DNA of 64,000 bases, taken from contig UCEZ01000006.1 of NCBI GenBank assembly GCA_900471525.1, positions 62,001 through 126,000 on the forward strand. Direction: 5' to 3'. Origin of the DNA: Hyphomicrobiales bacterium. GTDB taxonomy: Bacteria; Pseudomonadota; Alphaproteobacteria; Rhizobiales; Rhizobiaceae. Shown in pieces: positions 55,918-64,000 of the stretch. How positions within the stretch are numbered: position 1 is the stretch's first letter; every line of letters starts with the position of its first letter. The notes under the pieces were generated by a model that was not told the DNA's origin, searched no databases, and saw only the letters and a list, made by a program, of their open reading frames with translations. Made by a program: the position numbers and the translations under genes.

Positions 55918-57456
55918 ATGCGTATTAGAGTTTCGTCGAGTGTGGGAAAGTCCGTCGTTCGCCTGCTTGCGGCGGTGTTGCTAGCAAGTGTCGCTACCGG
56001 CTGTAGCTCGGATGCCTCGCGCTTTGGAGGTCTTTTCTCCAAATCTGACAACCTGACGACAAGCTCCATCGCCAGCAACAATGTGCCCATTCCGCGCAAC
56101 GATATTCAAGGCGGCGGCCTGGGTGCTGCGCCGGTGATGATGCCTGACAATCGCGAGCAGGCTGTCAGTCAGCCATTCCCGGATCCGGTGAATACGGCGA
56201 CAACCCCGGTCTCCCGCGCTCGCGAAGCCTCGACTCCCATCAATGTCCAGCGCGTGGCGCTCGCCGATCCTGCTTCGAAGTCGCGCGACACGTCGCTCGC
56301 GCAGCCTTTCCCTGAAGTGCGCGAGACGGCCAAGGCTCCGCAGAAGATCAAGGCTGACCCGATTGCTACCGGGACAACATCGAAGGGCGGCTGGTCGACG
56401 GTAAATGCGCCTGCGGTGCTGCTGCGCCAGGGCGACACTGTCGCGACGCTTGCCAAGCGGTTCGGTGTTCCGGAAAACGAGATTCTGAAGGCCAATGGCC
56501 TCAAGTCGTCGTCTAACGCGGAGCCGGGCCAGCGCATCCTTATTCCGACCTACGGCGTTGCCGGCAGCGCGGCCAAGGCATCGGCGTCCGATGCTGCTGC
56601 AAGCCTCGATGTCGACAAGCAGAAGAATATTCCGCTTCAGCCCGACAATCGCGAGATGGCGATCCTGCCCGGCCAATCGCAGTCGCGCGAAAAAGGCGTC
56701 AAGCGCACGGACGTGGCGGCCGGCAAGCAGCCGGTTTCCGGCGATGGCACGGGTCAGGGTGGAGCCTACACCGTAAAGCCGGGCGACTCGCTGAACCGGA
56801 TCGCCAAGGCAAACGGCGTATCGGTCGATGCGCTGCGCAAAGCCAACGGTTTGACGACGGCGGCAATCCGTGTCGGCCAGACCCTGAAGCTGCCGGGCGC
56901 CAGTGCATCCGCTCCCGATCAGGTCGTGACAGCCTCGGTTCCAGACAAGAAGGCTGACGTCAAAGTCGCCAAGGCCGACACGGCAAAGCCTGCGGAATAT
57001 ACGCCGCCGGTTGCCAAGCAGTCGGTCACCGAAGTCGCGTCCAAGGAAGACACGTCGGAGCCGTCGCCGAAGGCAACGGGCATCAGCAAGTATCGCTGGC
57101 CGGTTCGCGGTGCGGTCATTGCCGGATACGGTGCCAATGTCGAAGGCAACCGCAACGACGGCATCAACATCTCGGTACCGGAAGGCACCCCGATCAAGGC
57201 GGCCGAGAACGGTGTGGTCATTTACTCCGGCAGCAGCCTCAAGGAACTCGGCAACGCCGTCCTGGTGCGCCATGACGACGGCACAGTCACCGTTTACGGC
57301 AACGCTTCAGAACTGAAGGTCCAGCGTGGCCAGAAGATCCAGCGCGGACAGACGCTCGCTGCATCCGGCATGAGCGGCACGGCGACGCAGCCGCAGGTGC
57401 ACTTCGAGGTGCGCAAGAACGCGAGCGCCGTCAATCCGGCCACGTTCCTGGAATAG
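55918..57456 (+). CDS. LysM and LytM (M23) domain lipoprotein, probably non-catalytic
   Basis: A 512-aa lipoprotein of the NlpD/LytM-factor type. The signal has a lipobox VATGC (Cys near residue 24). Two LysM repeats follow (about residues 165-208: VLLRQGDTVATLAKRFGVPE; and 280-325: YTVKPGDSLNRIAKANGV). The C-terminal M23 domain (about 395-512) has lost the zinc ligands: the HxxxD site reads NDGINI and the final HxH reads PQVHFEV with only one His. So it should bind and activate a cell-wall amidase, as NlpD/EnvC do, rather than cut glycan-linked peptides. Linkers are Ala/Thr/Lys-rich. Its terminator is convergent with the DUF815 gene. Confidence 0.9.
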   Translation: MRIRVSSSVGKSVVRLLAAVLLASVATGCSSDASRFGGLFSKSDNLTTSSIASNNVPIPRNDIQGGGLGAAPVMMPDNREQAVSQPFPDPVNTATTPVSRAREASTPINVQRVALADPASKSRDTSLAQPFPEVRETAKAPQKIKADPIATGTTSKGGWSTVNAPAVLLRQGDTVATLAKRFGVPENEILKANGLKSSSNAEPGQRILIPTYGVAGSAAKASASDAAASLDVDKQKNIPLQPDNREMAILPGQSQSREKGVKRTDVAAGKQPVSGDGTGQGGAYTVKPGDSLNRIAKANGVSVDALRKANGLTTAAIRVGQTLKLPGASASAPDQVVTASVPDKKADVKVAKADTAKPAEYTPPVAKQSVTEVASKEDTSEPSPKATGISKYRWPVRGAVIAGYGANVEGNRNDGINISVPEGTPIKAAENGVVIYSGSSLKELGNAVLVRHDDGTVTVYGNASELKVQRGQKIQRGQTLAASGMSGTATQPQVHFEVRKNASAVNPATFLE

Positions 57457-57482
57457 CCGGGCCTTGCTGCCCGAGATCGTCT

Positions 57483-57516
57483 AAAAGAAAAGCCCCGAAA
57501 CGGGGCTTTTCTTTTA
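57483..57516. terminator. Bidirectional terminator between the LytM gene and the DUF815 gene
   Basis: AAAAGAAAAGCCCC pairs with GGGGCTTTTCTTTT (57483-57496 with 57502-57515) around a 5-base loop. The symmetrical A and T runs serve both convergent genes. It lies 26 bases after the LytM gene and just past the DUF815 stop. Confidence 0.92.
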
Positions 57517-57519
57517 CGT

Positions 57520-58392
57520 TCAGACCAGATCGATTTTCTTCTGCGAGCGGCCGGCAAGATCTTGGATGAACTGCCAGGCGACGCGACCGGAGCGTGCGCC
57601 ACGCGTGGTACTCCATTCCAGAGCATCTGCGTGGAGCTGCTCAGGATCGGCCTCCAGCCCGAAATGGGCGGCATAGCTGTCGATCATCGCCAGATAGTCA
57701 TCCTGGCTGCATTTGTAGAATCCGAGCCAAAGTCCGAAACGGTCGGACAGCGAGACCTTCTCCTCGACCGCCTCGGATGGATTGATTGCCGTTGATTGCT
57801 CGTTTTCCATCATGTGGCGCGGCAGAAGGTGTCGGCGGTTGGATGTCGCATAGAGCAGCACGTTCGCGGGCCGTCCCTCGATGCCTCCGTCGAGTACCGC
57901 CTTCAGCGACTTGTAGGACGTATCGTCGTGATCGAAGGAAAGGTCGTCGCAGAAGACGATGACCGGCACCGGTGCGGTTTTGAGGATTTCCATGAGGGTC
58001 GGGAGTGTCGCGATATCCTCGCGATGCACCTCGACCAGTTTGAGGCGAATGCCCGCGTCTTCGGCGACGCTGGCGTGAACCGCCTTGACCAGCGAGGACT
58101 TTCCCATGCCGCGTGCGCCCCAGAGAAGCACGTTGTTTGCCGGAAACCCCTGCGCAAATCTCATGGTGTTGTCGAACAGGATATCACGCACATGATCGAC
58201 GCTGCGGATCAGCTTGAGTTCGACGCGGTTTGGCTTCGTGACCGGCTGGAGATGCAGGCGCTGGGGAGACCAGACGAAACATTCCGCGGCATTCCAATCG
58301 TTGACGGCGGGTGCCGGCCCCGCGATCCGCTCGATGGCTTCAGACAGCTTGCGCATTTCGGCGATCAGAAGGTCGATTTTCTTATCTTGCAT
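57520..58392 (-). CDS. DUF815-family ATP-binding protein (AAA+-like)
   Basis: A 290-aa P-loop ATPase of the DUF815 family. Walker A is LLWGARGMGKSSLVKA, Walker B is VIVFCDDLSFD, and sensor-1 is VLLYATSNRRHLLP; the C-terminus has the conserved GRVAWQFIQDLAG. The family is widespread but without an established function. The start is either ATG 58392 or ATG 58401; neither has a clear ribosome-binding site. In rhizobia it commonly sits between the LytM gene and yajC, as here, and is divergent from yajC. Confidence 0.9.
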   Translation of the reverse strand: MQDKKIDLLIAEMRKLSEAIERIAGPAPAVNDWNAAECFVWSPQRLHLQPVTKPNRVELKLIRSVDHVRDILFDNTMRFAQGFPANNVLLWGARGMGKSSLVKAVHASVAEDAGIRLKLVEVHREDIATLPTLMEILKTAPVPVIVFCDDLSFDHDDTSYKSLKAVLDGGIEGRPANVLLYATSNRRHLLPRHMMENEQSTAINPSEAVEEKVSLSDRFGLWLGFYKCSQDDYLAMIDSYAAHFGLEADPEQLHADALEWSTTRGARSGRVAWQFIQDLAGRSQKKIDLV

Positions 58393-58555
58393 CGAGAGCA
58401 TCCCGAAAGGTGGTGATAGTTTTTCGTCGTTGAGCCGAACTGTCCGGTAGCACGGCTGCACTAACGGTAAAAGGCGCGAAATCCATCAGAAAGAGCTTCT
58501 CCTGCGGCCGATTTCATGTATGAGGCTCAAGGCAGAAGCCGGGTCGGACTGTCGT

Positions 58556-58583
58556 TGCATTCACGTCGGTCCTTCTTATATTG
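58556..58583 (+). promoter_or_regulatory. Promoter of yajC-secDF
   Basis: TTGCAT (58556-58561), a 16-base spacer and TATATT (58578-58583). Transcription would start near 58590, about 48 bases before yajC. Confidence 0.6.
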
Positions 58584-58637
58584 CGGCGATCCGAAACGCG
58601 GGCATCCGTCCGCCAAACTGCATTCAAGGAGTGATAG

Positions 58638-58973
58638 ATGTTCATTACCGAGGCATTCGCCCAGACGGCACCGGGCGCAGGCGGTGGCAGCGCCGATATT
58701 CTCATGTCGATCCTGCCGTTCCTGCTAATCTTCGTGGTGATGTACTTCCTGATCATCCGTCCGCAGCGCGCCAACATGAAGCGCCGCGAGGAACTGCTGA
58801 AGAACATCCGCCGCGGCGATCAGGTCGTCACCGGTGGCGGCATCCTCGGCAAGGTGACCAAGGTCATCGATGACAACGAACTTGAAGTCGAAATTGCTGA
58901 CGGCGTGAAGATTCGTGTGGTACGCAGTGGTGTATCCGAAGTCCGTGTGAAGGGCGAACCCGTCAAGGAATAA
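58638..58973 (+). CDS. yajC: Sec translocase accessory protein YajC
   Basis: A 111-aa protein with a single membrane helix (about residues 21-42) followed by the highly conserved FLIIRPQRANMKRREELLKN segment and GDQVVTGGGILGKV. YajC associates with SecDF-YidC. It starts after AAGGAGTGATAG and is the first gene of the secDF operon; secDF follows after 59 bases. Confidence 0.96.
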   Translation: MFITEAFAQTAPGAGGGSADILMSILPFLLIFVVMYFLIIRPQRANMKRREELLKNIRRGDQVVTGGGILGKVTKVIDDNELEVEIADGVKIRVVRSGVSEVRVKGEPVKE

Positions 58974-59032
58974 GCTCGCAGGGAGGCCGGATAAGCCTGG
59001 CCGCCTTGTAACGACACATCTTTGAGAGCTTC

Positions 59033-61594
59033 ATGCCGTATTTTTCCCGCTGGAAAACCATCATCGTCTGGCTCGTCGTGCTTCTCAGCATCGTGGTGGC
59101 CCTGCCGAATGCGGTTTCGAACACCGCGCTGGATGGCTTACCGGATTGGGTTCCCAAAAAGCAGCTGATGCTTGGCCTCGATCTTCAGGGCGGATCCCAG
59201 ATCACGCTGAAGATCGAGCGGGAAGATGTGATCAAATCCCGTCTCGAGACCGTGATCAATGATGTCGGCGCCCGATTGCGCGCAGCCGGCATCTTCTATT
59301 CCGGCCTGTCAGGCACCGGGCAGGCCATTCAGCTTCGTCTTCGCGACCTGGCCAAGGCCGATGCTGCTCGCGCGGCTTTGAAGCCGTTGACCGATCCGGT
59401 GAGGGAAGGCGGCCTGACGAAGGGCGCCGTCAGCGAAGTCGCTCTCGATGTCTCCAATGATGGCTTGATCAATCTCGATATAACCGACGAAGGTCTCGAT
59501 CATCGCATTTCGACGACCGCTGATGCCACGATCGCCGTGCTGCAGCGGCGTTTGACCGAACTCGGTTCCCTGCAACCGAAAATCCGCAGGCAGGGCGCTG
59601 ATCGGATCATCGTGCAGATACCGGGCCGCTACGATCCGGAACAAGTCAAATATATCCTGAGCCAGGCCGGTGCGCTGTCGTTTAGAAGTATCGACATGTC
59701 GATGCCCGTTCAGGATGTGGTCAACGGCGAGCCGCCCATCAATTCGGAAGTTCTCTATTCGGCTGACGACCCGCCTATCGGCTACCTGGTCCGCAGGCAG
59801 CCGATTATCGCAAACGGCGACATCACCGACGCTCAGTCGGCGATCAACGCGCAATCGGGCAATCCGGTTGTGAACTTGCGGCTCGGACCCGAGGGCACGG
59901 CCCGATTTGCGCAGGCAACGGCCGACAGCGCCGGCACGACGCTTGCCATTGTCCTTGACGGTGCGGTGATTGCAACACCTCTTGTGCGCAAGGCGATCAC
60001 CAACGGTACTGTGCAACTGGTCGCGGACATGAGCCCGGAAGGCGCTGGCGATCTGGCGCTGCTGCTGCGAGCCGGAGCTTTACCGACGCCGCTGACGGTT
60101 GTCGAGGAGCGCTCGATCGGCGCCGGGCGCGGCGCAGATTCCATCCACTCGATCGTGACGGCCGGCGCGGTCGGCGCAGTCCTCGTTGTTCTCTTTATGG
60201 TGGGCTTCTACGGGCTTTTCGGCGCGGTCGCGAGCCTTGCCGTTGCTCTCAATGTTGTCATGATCGTCGCCGTGCTTTCGGCTACCGGGCTGCCGCTGAC
60301 ATTGCCGGGCATTGCCGGGATCGTGCTGACGATCGGCATGGCCGTTGATTCCAATGTGCTGATCTACGAGCGCATCCGCGAAGAGGTGCGGCATGGCCGG
60401 TCTTTGTCCGATGCCATGCAATATGGCTTCTCGCGGGCTTTTGCCGCCATCATCGATGCCAATATCACGACGCTGATCGCCGCCATCATCCTGCTTTTCC
60501 TCGGCACGGGTTCTGTGCGCGGCTTCGCGGTGACGCTCGCCATCGGCATCGTCACCACGCTCTTCACTGCGTTCACATTGACACGGGTGATGCTGGAGAT
60601 CTGGGTCGATCGCCGCCAGCCGATTGCACTGCCGGACGGCATTCGCACAGGCATCTTCGACGGTGCCGCGTTTCGGTTCATGGCGATCCGCAACTATGTC
60701 TTCTCGCTGACGACAATACTGTCGGTGCTCAGCATGCTTTTGTTTGGCGCGCTCGGTATCAATCTCGGCATCGATTTTTCCGGCGGCTCGGTGCTTGAAC
60801 TGAAGGCGCGCGAAGGCAATGCCGATATAGAAGATATTCGCGGGCGGCTGTATGAACTCAACATCGGCGATGTCACGGTGAAGCCTTTCGGTTCGCCACA
60901 GGATGTCGTGGTGCGCGTACATTCGCGCGATGGCGGCGAGAATGCCGAGCAGACATCGGTGATCATGATAAGGGGTGAGCTCGAGGATGCCTACGAGTTC
61001 CGCCGCGTCGAGGTCGTCGGTCCGTCGATCTCCGGTGATCTCACACGGGCGGCGACCATCGGCGTGCTGGTCTCGCTTCTGGCGATCCTGATCTACATCT
61101 GGGTTCGGTTTGAATGGCAGTTCGCGGCAGGCGCGATTGTTGCCACTCTGCATGATGTGCTTTTGACCATCGGTCTCTTCGTCGTCACCGGCATGGAGTT
61201 TAACCTGACCAGCATTGCAGCCCTTTTGACGATCGTCGGCTATTCGCTGAACGATACGGTGGTCGTCTATGACCGGGTTCGAGAAAACCTCAGGCGTTAT
61301 CCGCGCATGCCGCTGCCGATCCTGATCGACACGTCGATCAACCAGACATTGTCGCGAACGGTTCTCACTGGCGCCACGACCATGCTGGCGCTGGCGGCGC
61401 TTTGCATCTTCGGCGGCGAGGCCATCCAGGCTTTTGCTTTCGTGATGCTCTTCGGTGTTGCCGTCGGTACATTCTCCTCCATCTACGTCGCCGGGCCGGT
61501 TCTCATCCTCTTCAAGCTGAGGCACGGAGCGCCGGGCAGCGACGCCGAAAAAACCGGCGGAGCCGATATGCACTCGGTCAAGGGAGCGCAATAA
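59033..61594 (+). CDS. secDF: Fused protein translocase subunits SecD-SecF
   Basis: An 853-aa fusion of SecD (residues about 1-520) and SecF (about 540-850), which use the proton gradient to drive late export steps. The SecD half has LMLGLDLQGGSQITL and GIAGIVLTIGMAVDSNVLIY; the SecF half has LGIDFSGGSVLELK and TIVGYSLNDTVVVYDRVREN. Each half has about six membrane helices. The fusion is usual in the Rhizobiales. It is followed 3 bases later by the Mth938-like gene. Confidence 0.97.
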   Translation: MPYFSRWKTIIVWLVVLLSIVVALPNAVSNTALDGLPDWVPKKQLMLGLDLQGGSQITLKIEREDVIKSRLETVINDVGARLRAAGIFYSGLSGTGQAIQLRLRDLAKADAARAALKPLTDPVREGGLTKGAVSEVALDVSNDGLINLDITDEGLDHRISTTADATIAVLQRRLTELGSLQPKIRRQGADRIIVQIPGRYDPEQVKYILSQAGALSFRSIDMSMPVQDVVNGEPPINSEVLYSADDPPIGYLVRRQPIIANGDITDAQSAINAQSGNPVVNLRLGPEGTARFAQATADSAGTTLAIVLDGAVIATPLVRKAITNGTVQLVADMSPEGAGDLALLLRAGALPTPLTVVEERSIGAGRGADSIHSIVTAGAVGAVLVVLFMVGFYGLFGAVASLAVALNVVMIVAVLSATGLPLTLPGIAGIVLTIGMAVDSNVLIYERIREEVRHGRSLSDAMQYGFSRAFAAIIDANITTLIAAIILLFLGTGSVRGFAVTLAIGIVTTLFTAFTLTRVMLEIWVDRRQPIALPDGIRTGIFDGAAFRFMAIRNYVFSLTTILSVLSMLLFGALGINLGIDFSGGSVLELKAREGNADIEDIRGRLYELNIGDVTVKPFGSPQDVVVRVHSRDGGENAEQTSVIMIRGELEDAYEFRRVEVVGPSISGDLTRAATIGVLVSLLAILIYIWVRFEWQFAAGAIVATLHDVLLTIGLFVVTGMEFNLTSIAALLTIVGYSLNDTVVVYDRVRENLRRYPRMPLPILIDTSINQTLSRTVLTGATTMLALAALCIFGGEAIQAFAFVMLFGVAVGTFSSIYVAGPVLILFKLRHGAPGSDAEKTGGADMHSVKGAQ

Positions 61595-61597
61595 ATC

Positions 61598-61984
61598 ATG
61601 CGCAAGCCCATCGAAATACGGCAGGCCCATTTTCCGGGCCGGGCGCCGATCGACAGCTATGGTAATGGCGGCTTCCGTTTCGCTGACATGTCGCATCGCG
61701 GTTCGCTGCTGATGCTGCCGTCGGGCATCTACGGCTGGGACATGGTGGAAGGTGATCCGCTGACGGCGGAAAATTTCCAGCGCGTTTTCGACGAGGCGGC
61801 TCAAATCGAGGTTCTGCTGGTGGGAACAGGCAAGGATATCCGGCCATTGCCTGCAGCGCTAAAAGCCAAGTTCAAGGAACACGCCATATCATCCGACCCG
61901 ATGAGCACGGGCGCTGCCATACGGACTTACAACATCATGCTCGCCGAATCCCGCGCCGTAGCTGCGGCCTTCATTGCCGTCTGA
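61598..61984 (+). CDS. Mth938-like (DUF498) protein, NDUFAF3 family
   Basis: A 128-aa soluble protein of the Mth938-like fold. Recognisable parts are the N-terminal IDSYGNGGFRFADMSHRGSL and the central EVLLVGTGKDIRPLP, then a SSDPMSTGAAIRTYNIMLAE region. The human homologue NDUFAF3 (C3ORF60) is a complex I assembly factor, and its alphaproteobacterial homologues occur next to secDF. It begins 3 bases after secDF and ends 3 bases before the next gene. Confidence 0.9.
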   Translation: MRKPIEIRQAHFPGRAPIDSYGNGGFRFADMSHRGSLLMLPSGIYGWDMVEGDPLTAENFQRVFDEAAQIEVLLVGTGKDIRPLPAALKAKFKEHAISSDPMSTGAAIRTYNIMLAESRAVAAAFIAV

Positions 61985-61987
61985 CCG

Positions 61988-62863
61988 ATGAACACTCCCA
62001 AAGATTCAATGCCGACCAGCAAATCGGTCTACGATTTCAGTTTGGCTGCCTTGCGCGACAGCGATCGCGATCGCTATCTGGCCTGCCTGTTGTCGCCACA
62101 GGACAAGCGCGGCCCGCTATCGGCGCTCTATGCTTTCCACGCGGAAATCGCCCGGGTTCGCGACGTGGCTCGCGAGCCTCTGCCGGGAGAAATCCGCCTG
62201 CAGTGGTGGCGCGATGTCCTCGATGATCCAAGCGGCAGAAGCGGCGAAGGCAATCCTCTCGCGGAGGCGCTGCTTTCCTGCGTCAAAAACCATGAACTGC
62301 CGGTGGCAGTGCTACAGGACATGATCGATGCCCGCATCTTCGATCTCTACGACGATCCGATGGAGAGCCGATCCTCGCTCGAAGGGTATGCCGGTGAGAC
62401 GGCTTCGGCTCTCATCCAGCTGGCAAGTCTGATCCTCGACCCGGCGCATGCGCAGCAATCGGCCTCTGCGGCCGGTCACGCGGGCGTGGCCCAGACGATT
62501 GCGGGTCTTTTGCTGCTGTTGCCGCTTCATCGCCGACGCGGGCAGGTTTATTTCCCGGCTGAACTCCTGGCCGCGACCGGGCTGGACCGGGATGCTTTTC
62601 TCTCCGGCAAGGACGAAGAGGCCGTAAGCCGTGCGATCCGGGCCTTCTCCGGGCTTGGTCGCGATCATCTTGCCAAGGCACGCGCGGCGTCGGGGGAGAT
62701 TTCTCCCGAGAATCGCTACGCCTTCACCACGCTGGCGTCGGCGGAGCCGGTTTTTGATCGGGCCGAGCGAGCTGGATCCAAACTCTTCGAACAGTCGATC
62801 GTGCCGTCTCAGTGGCGCCGGCAATGGTGGATGTGGAAGGTGGCTCGCAGCGGCAGATGGTGA
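61988..62863 (+). CDS. Squalene/phytoene synthase-like protein, NDUFAF6 family
   Basis: A 291-aa protein of the trans-isoprenyl diphosphate synthase head-to-head fold. It has the family helices (YAFHAEIARVRDVA; LQWWRDVLDD; LLLPLHRRRGQVYFPAELL) but no DDxxD at the first metal-binding site, where AEIARVRDV stands. It is therefore unlikely to make squalene or phytoene. The human homologue NDUFAF6 (C8orf38) is a complex I assembly factor. It begins 3 bases after the NDUFAF3-like gene, so the two are surely co-expressed with secDF. Confidence 0.88.
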   Translation: MNTPKDSMPTSKSVYDFSLAALRDSDRDRYLACLLSPQDKRGPLSALYAFHAEIARVRDVAREPLPGEIRLQWWRDVLDDPSGRSGEGNPLAEALLSCVKNHELPVAVLQDMIDARIFDLYDDPMESRSSLEGYAGETASALIQLASLILDPAHAQQSASAAGHAGVAQTIAGLLLLLPLHRRRGQVYFPAELLAATGLDRDAFLSGKDEEAVSRAIRAFSGLGRDHLAKARAASGEISPENRYAFTTLASAEPVFDRAERAGSKLFEQSIVPSQWRRQWWMWKVARSGRW

Positions 62864-62991
62864 AACGCGGGCCGCATCTTTTATATTCGTAAATGCTGTT
62901 TTGCGAAACCGGCGGCACATTGGCGCAAGGTTCGTCTTCTAGGGTCGCGCTCGTGTTATTGTCATGAACGGCGTGAAAAGGAGTCGGCATC

Positions 62992-63441
62992 ATGGGTTGG
63001 CCGATCGTCATCATCTGCATTCTGCTCGCAGGTATTTTCTACATGCGGATGAAGGCGCGTGCCGACAAGGACAGGCGGGAACCCGACGCCGGGTTGGCGA
63101 TCCTGGATTTCGGCCGCGCTTTTCCCGACGAGGCCATCAGGGCCATTCATGCGACGGTGGATGAAAAAGCCTATTTCGTCCGCCTTCACGACGGCAAGGC
63201 CGGCTTCATGGCAGCGCATGGCACCCATTTCGTCTGCCACTTGATCGAGGCAGGTAAGGTGAATGTCAGCAATGCCGGGAGTGGGCGTGGCCTCAAGGTC
63301 CATTTCACCGATTTTTCGTATCTCGATGGCGTCTACGAATTCGTAAGCCCCGAAATAGCAGCCGAGGTCTCCCTCTGGCTGCTCGGCAGTTTCAATCCCC
63401 AGACGGAACTCAAGGCCGTTCCGGCGAGTACGAGGCTCTAA
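62992..63441 (+). CDS. Small membrane-anchored protein of unknown function
   Basis: A 149-aa protein with one N-terminal membrane helix (about residues 2-19: [17 protein letters not shown]) and a soluble domain with [20 protein letters not shown] and [20 protein letters not shown] know no function. The start follows AAGGAGTCGG. Its last four bases overlap the end of trmFO on the other strand. It lies in many rhizobia between the NDUFAF6-like gene and trmFO, to my memory. Confidence 0.82.
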   Translation: MGWPIVIICILLAGIFYMRMKARADKDRREPDAGLAILDFGRAFPDEAIRAIHATVDEKAYFVRLHDGKAGFMAAHGTHFVCHLIEAGKVNVSNAGSGRGLKVHFTDFSYLDGVYEFVSPEIAAEVSLWLLGSFNPQTELKAVPASTRL

Positions 63442-64000
63442 CTGGCCTTCAACCAGGCCGCGCAGTCTTCCAGAGCCCGCGCTGCGACGAGTTGCTTCTT
63501 CATCACCGTCTTGTCCTTGCCCCGAAAACGCTTGACGCCTTCGGGCTTGGTGATCGCGCCTGGCTCAAGCAGCGGGAACAGGCCGAAGTTGATATTCATC
63601 GGCTGAAACGACCGTTTGCCGGGTTCGTCGTCCGAAACGATATGGCCGCCGGTGATATGGTTGAGCAGCGAGCCGAAGGCCGTGGTTTCCGGCGGCAGTG
63701 GAAGTGGCCGCCCCTTGCGCTCTGCGGCGGCGAAACGGCCGGCAAGCAGGCCGATGCTGGCGCTTTCGACGTAGCCTTCGCAGCCGGTGATCTGGCCGGC
63801 GAATCGCAAACCCGGCCGCGATTTCAGCGTCAGCGACGAATCGAGCAGCACCGGCGAATTGATGTAGGTGTTGCGGTGCAGGCCGCCGAGACGGGCGAAC
63901 TCGGCGTTCTCGAGGCCCGGGATCATCCGGATGACTTCCGCCTGAGCGCCATATTTCAGCTTTGTCTGGAAGCCGACCATGTTGTAGAGCGTACCAAGCG
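63438..64000 (-). CDS. trmFO: tRNA (uracil-5-)-methyltransferase TrmFO (C-terminal part)
   Basis: The C-terminal 186 residues of a folate/FAD-dependent tRNA U54 methyltransferase; the rest lies beyond the window. The frame runs on past 63980 (LGTLYN before [11 protein letters not shown]). Motifs: [34 protein letters not shown] (conserved Cys) and [12 protein letters not shown]. It is convergent with the small membrane protein gene, with stop codons overlapping by 4 bases. Confidence 0.95.
   Translation of the reverse strand, partial: LGTLYNMVGFQTKLKYGAQAEVIRMIPGLENAEFARLGGLHRNTYINSPVLLDSSLTLKSRPGLRFAGQITGCEGYVESASIGLLAGRFAAAERKGRPLPLPPETTAFGSLLNHITGGHIVSDDEPGKRSFQPMNINFGLFPLLEPGAITKPEGVKRFRGKDKTVMKKQLVAARALEDCAAWLKAS

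Noticed and set aside
60080..61804. 574-codon minus-strand frame opposite secDF
   Set aside because: Antisense of a perfectly conserved SecDF; the translation is Arg/Asp/His-rich and has no recognisable domain.

Overview
This is a 64 kb stretch of chromosomal core genome from an alphaproteobacterium, almost certainly a member of the Rhizobiaceae (Ensifer/Sinorhizobium, Rhizobium, Agrobacterium or Shinella type). The basis is the gene content and order: clpA, rpsB-tsf, pyrH-frr-uppS-cdsA-rseP-bamA-lpxD-fabZ-lpxA-lpxI-lpxB, gltA, tolC, popZ, valS, exoR, the scp/tat/serS/surE/pcm block and yajC-secDF. A recognisable ExoR, an EipB-type envelope protein, a PopZ and a fused SecDF agree with this. 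Base composition looks uniformly GC-rich. I see no tRNA or rRNA genes, insertion sequences, prophage, CRISPR array or island-like change in composition.

Layout. At 1-4.5 kb are the 3' part of clpA, an azlCD amino-acid exporter pair and a PAP2-family membrane phosphatase. At 4.5-7.4 kb is a minus-strand cluster of HIT, FemAB-like, GDPD and RidA genes, followed by eipB on plus. At 8.4-21.9 kb is a long plus-strand run for translation (rpsB, tsf, frr), UMP kinase and envelope building: UppS and CdsA for lipid carriers and phospholipids, RseP and BamA for outer-membrane assembly, and LpxD/FabZ/LpxA/LpxI/LpxB for lipid A. At 21.9-28.3 kb are gltA (minus), a ComEC-like protein, exbBD without tonB, and a PagL-like outer-membrane protein (minus). 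At 28.5-34.8 kb are a Pcm-like methyltransferase, tolC, popZ and valS. At 35-42 kb are a FadL-type porin, exoR, xthA (minus), a cardiolipin synthase, erpA (minus) and dgt.

At 42-54.7 kb a plus-strand block runs argS, a large SPOR-domain protein, nagZ, scpA-scpB, tatA-tatB-tatC, serS, surE and a second pcm. At 54.9-57.5 kb are an unrecognised 218-aa gene and a lipoprotein with LysM and degenerate LytM domains. At 57.5-64 kb are a DUF815 ATPase (minus), yajC-secDF, homologues of two mitochondrial complex I assembly factors, a small membrane-anchored protein and the 3' end of trmFO (minus).

Functionally, the window is dominated by envelope biogenesis (lipid A, BamA, Tat, Sec, lipid carriers, SPOR/LytM division factors, ExoR control of exopolysaccharide), with translation and chromosome segregation genes interspersed. 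Many genes overlap by 4 bp or sit a few bases apart, which points to long operons. Good rho-independent terminators mark the unit ends after clpA, lpxB/gltA, tolC, popZ, valS, fadL, the SPOR gene and the LytM gene.

I found no convincing undescribed multi-gene system. The best leads are a perfect CtrA-type TTAA-N7-TTAAC site upstream of the unrecognised 218-aa gene, that gene's neighbour (a LytM factor that has lost its metal ligands), three strong hairpins between rpsB and tsf, and several small regulatory repeats. Starts were chosen from ribosome-binding sites and family alignments recalled from memory. No database search was possible.
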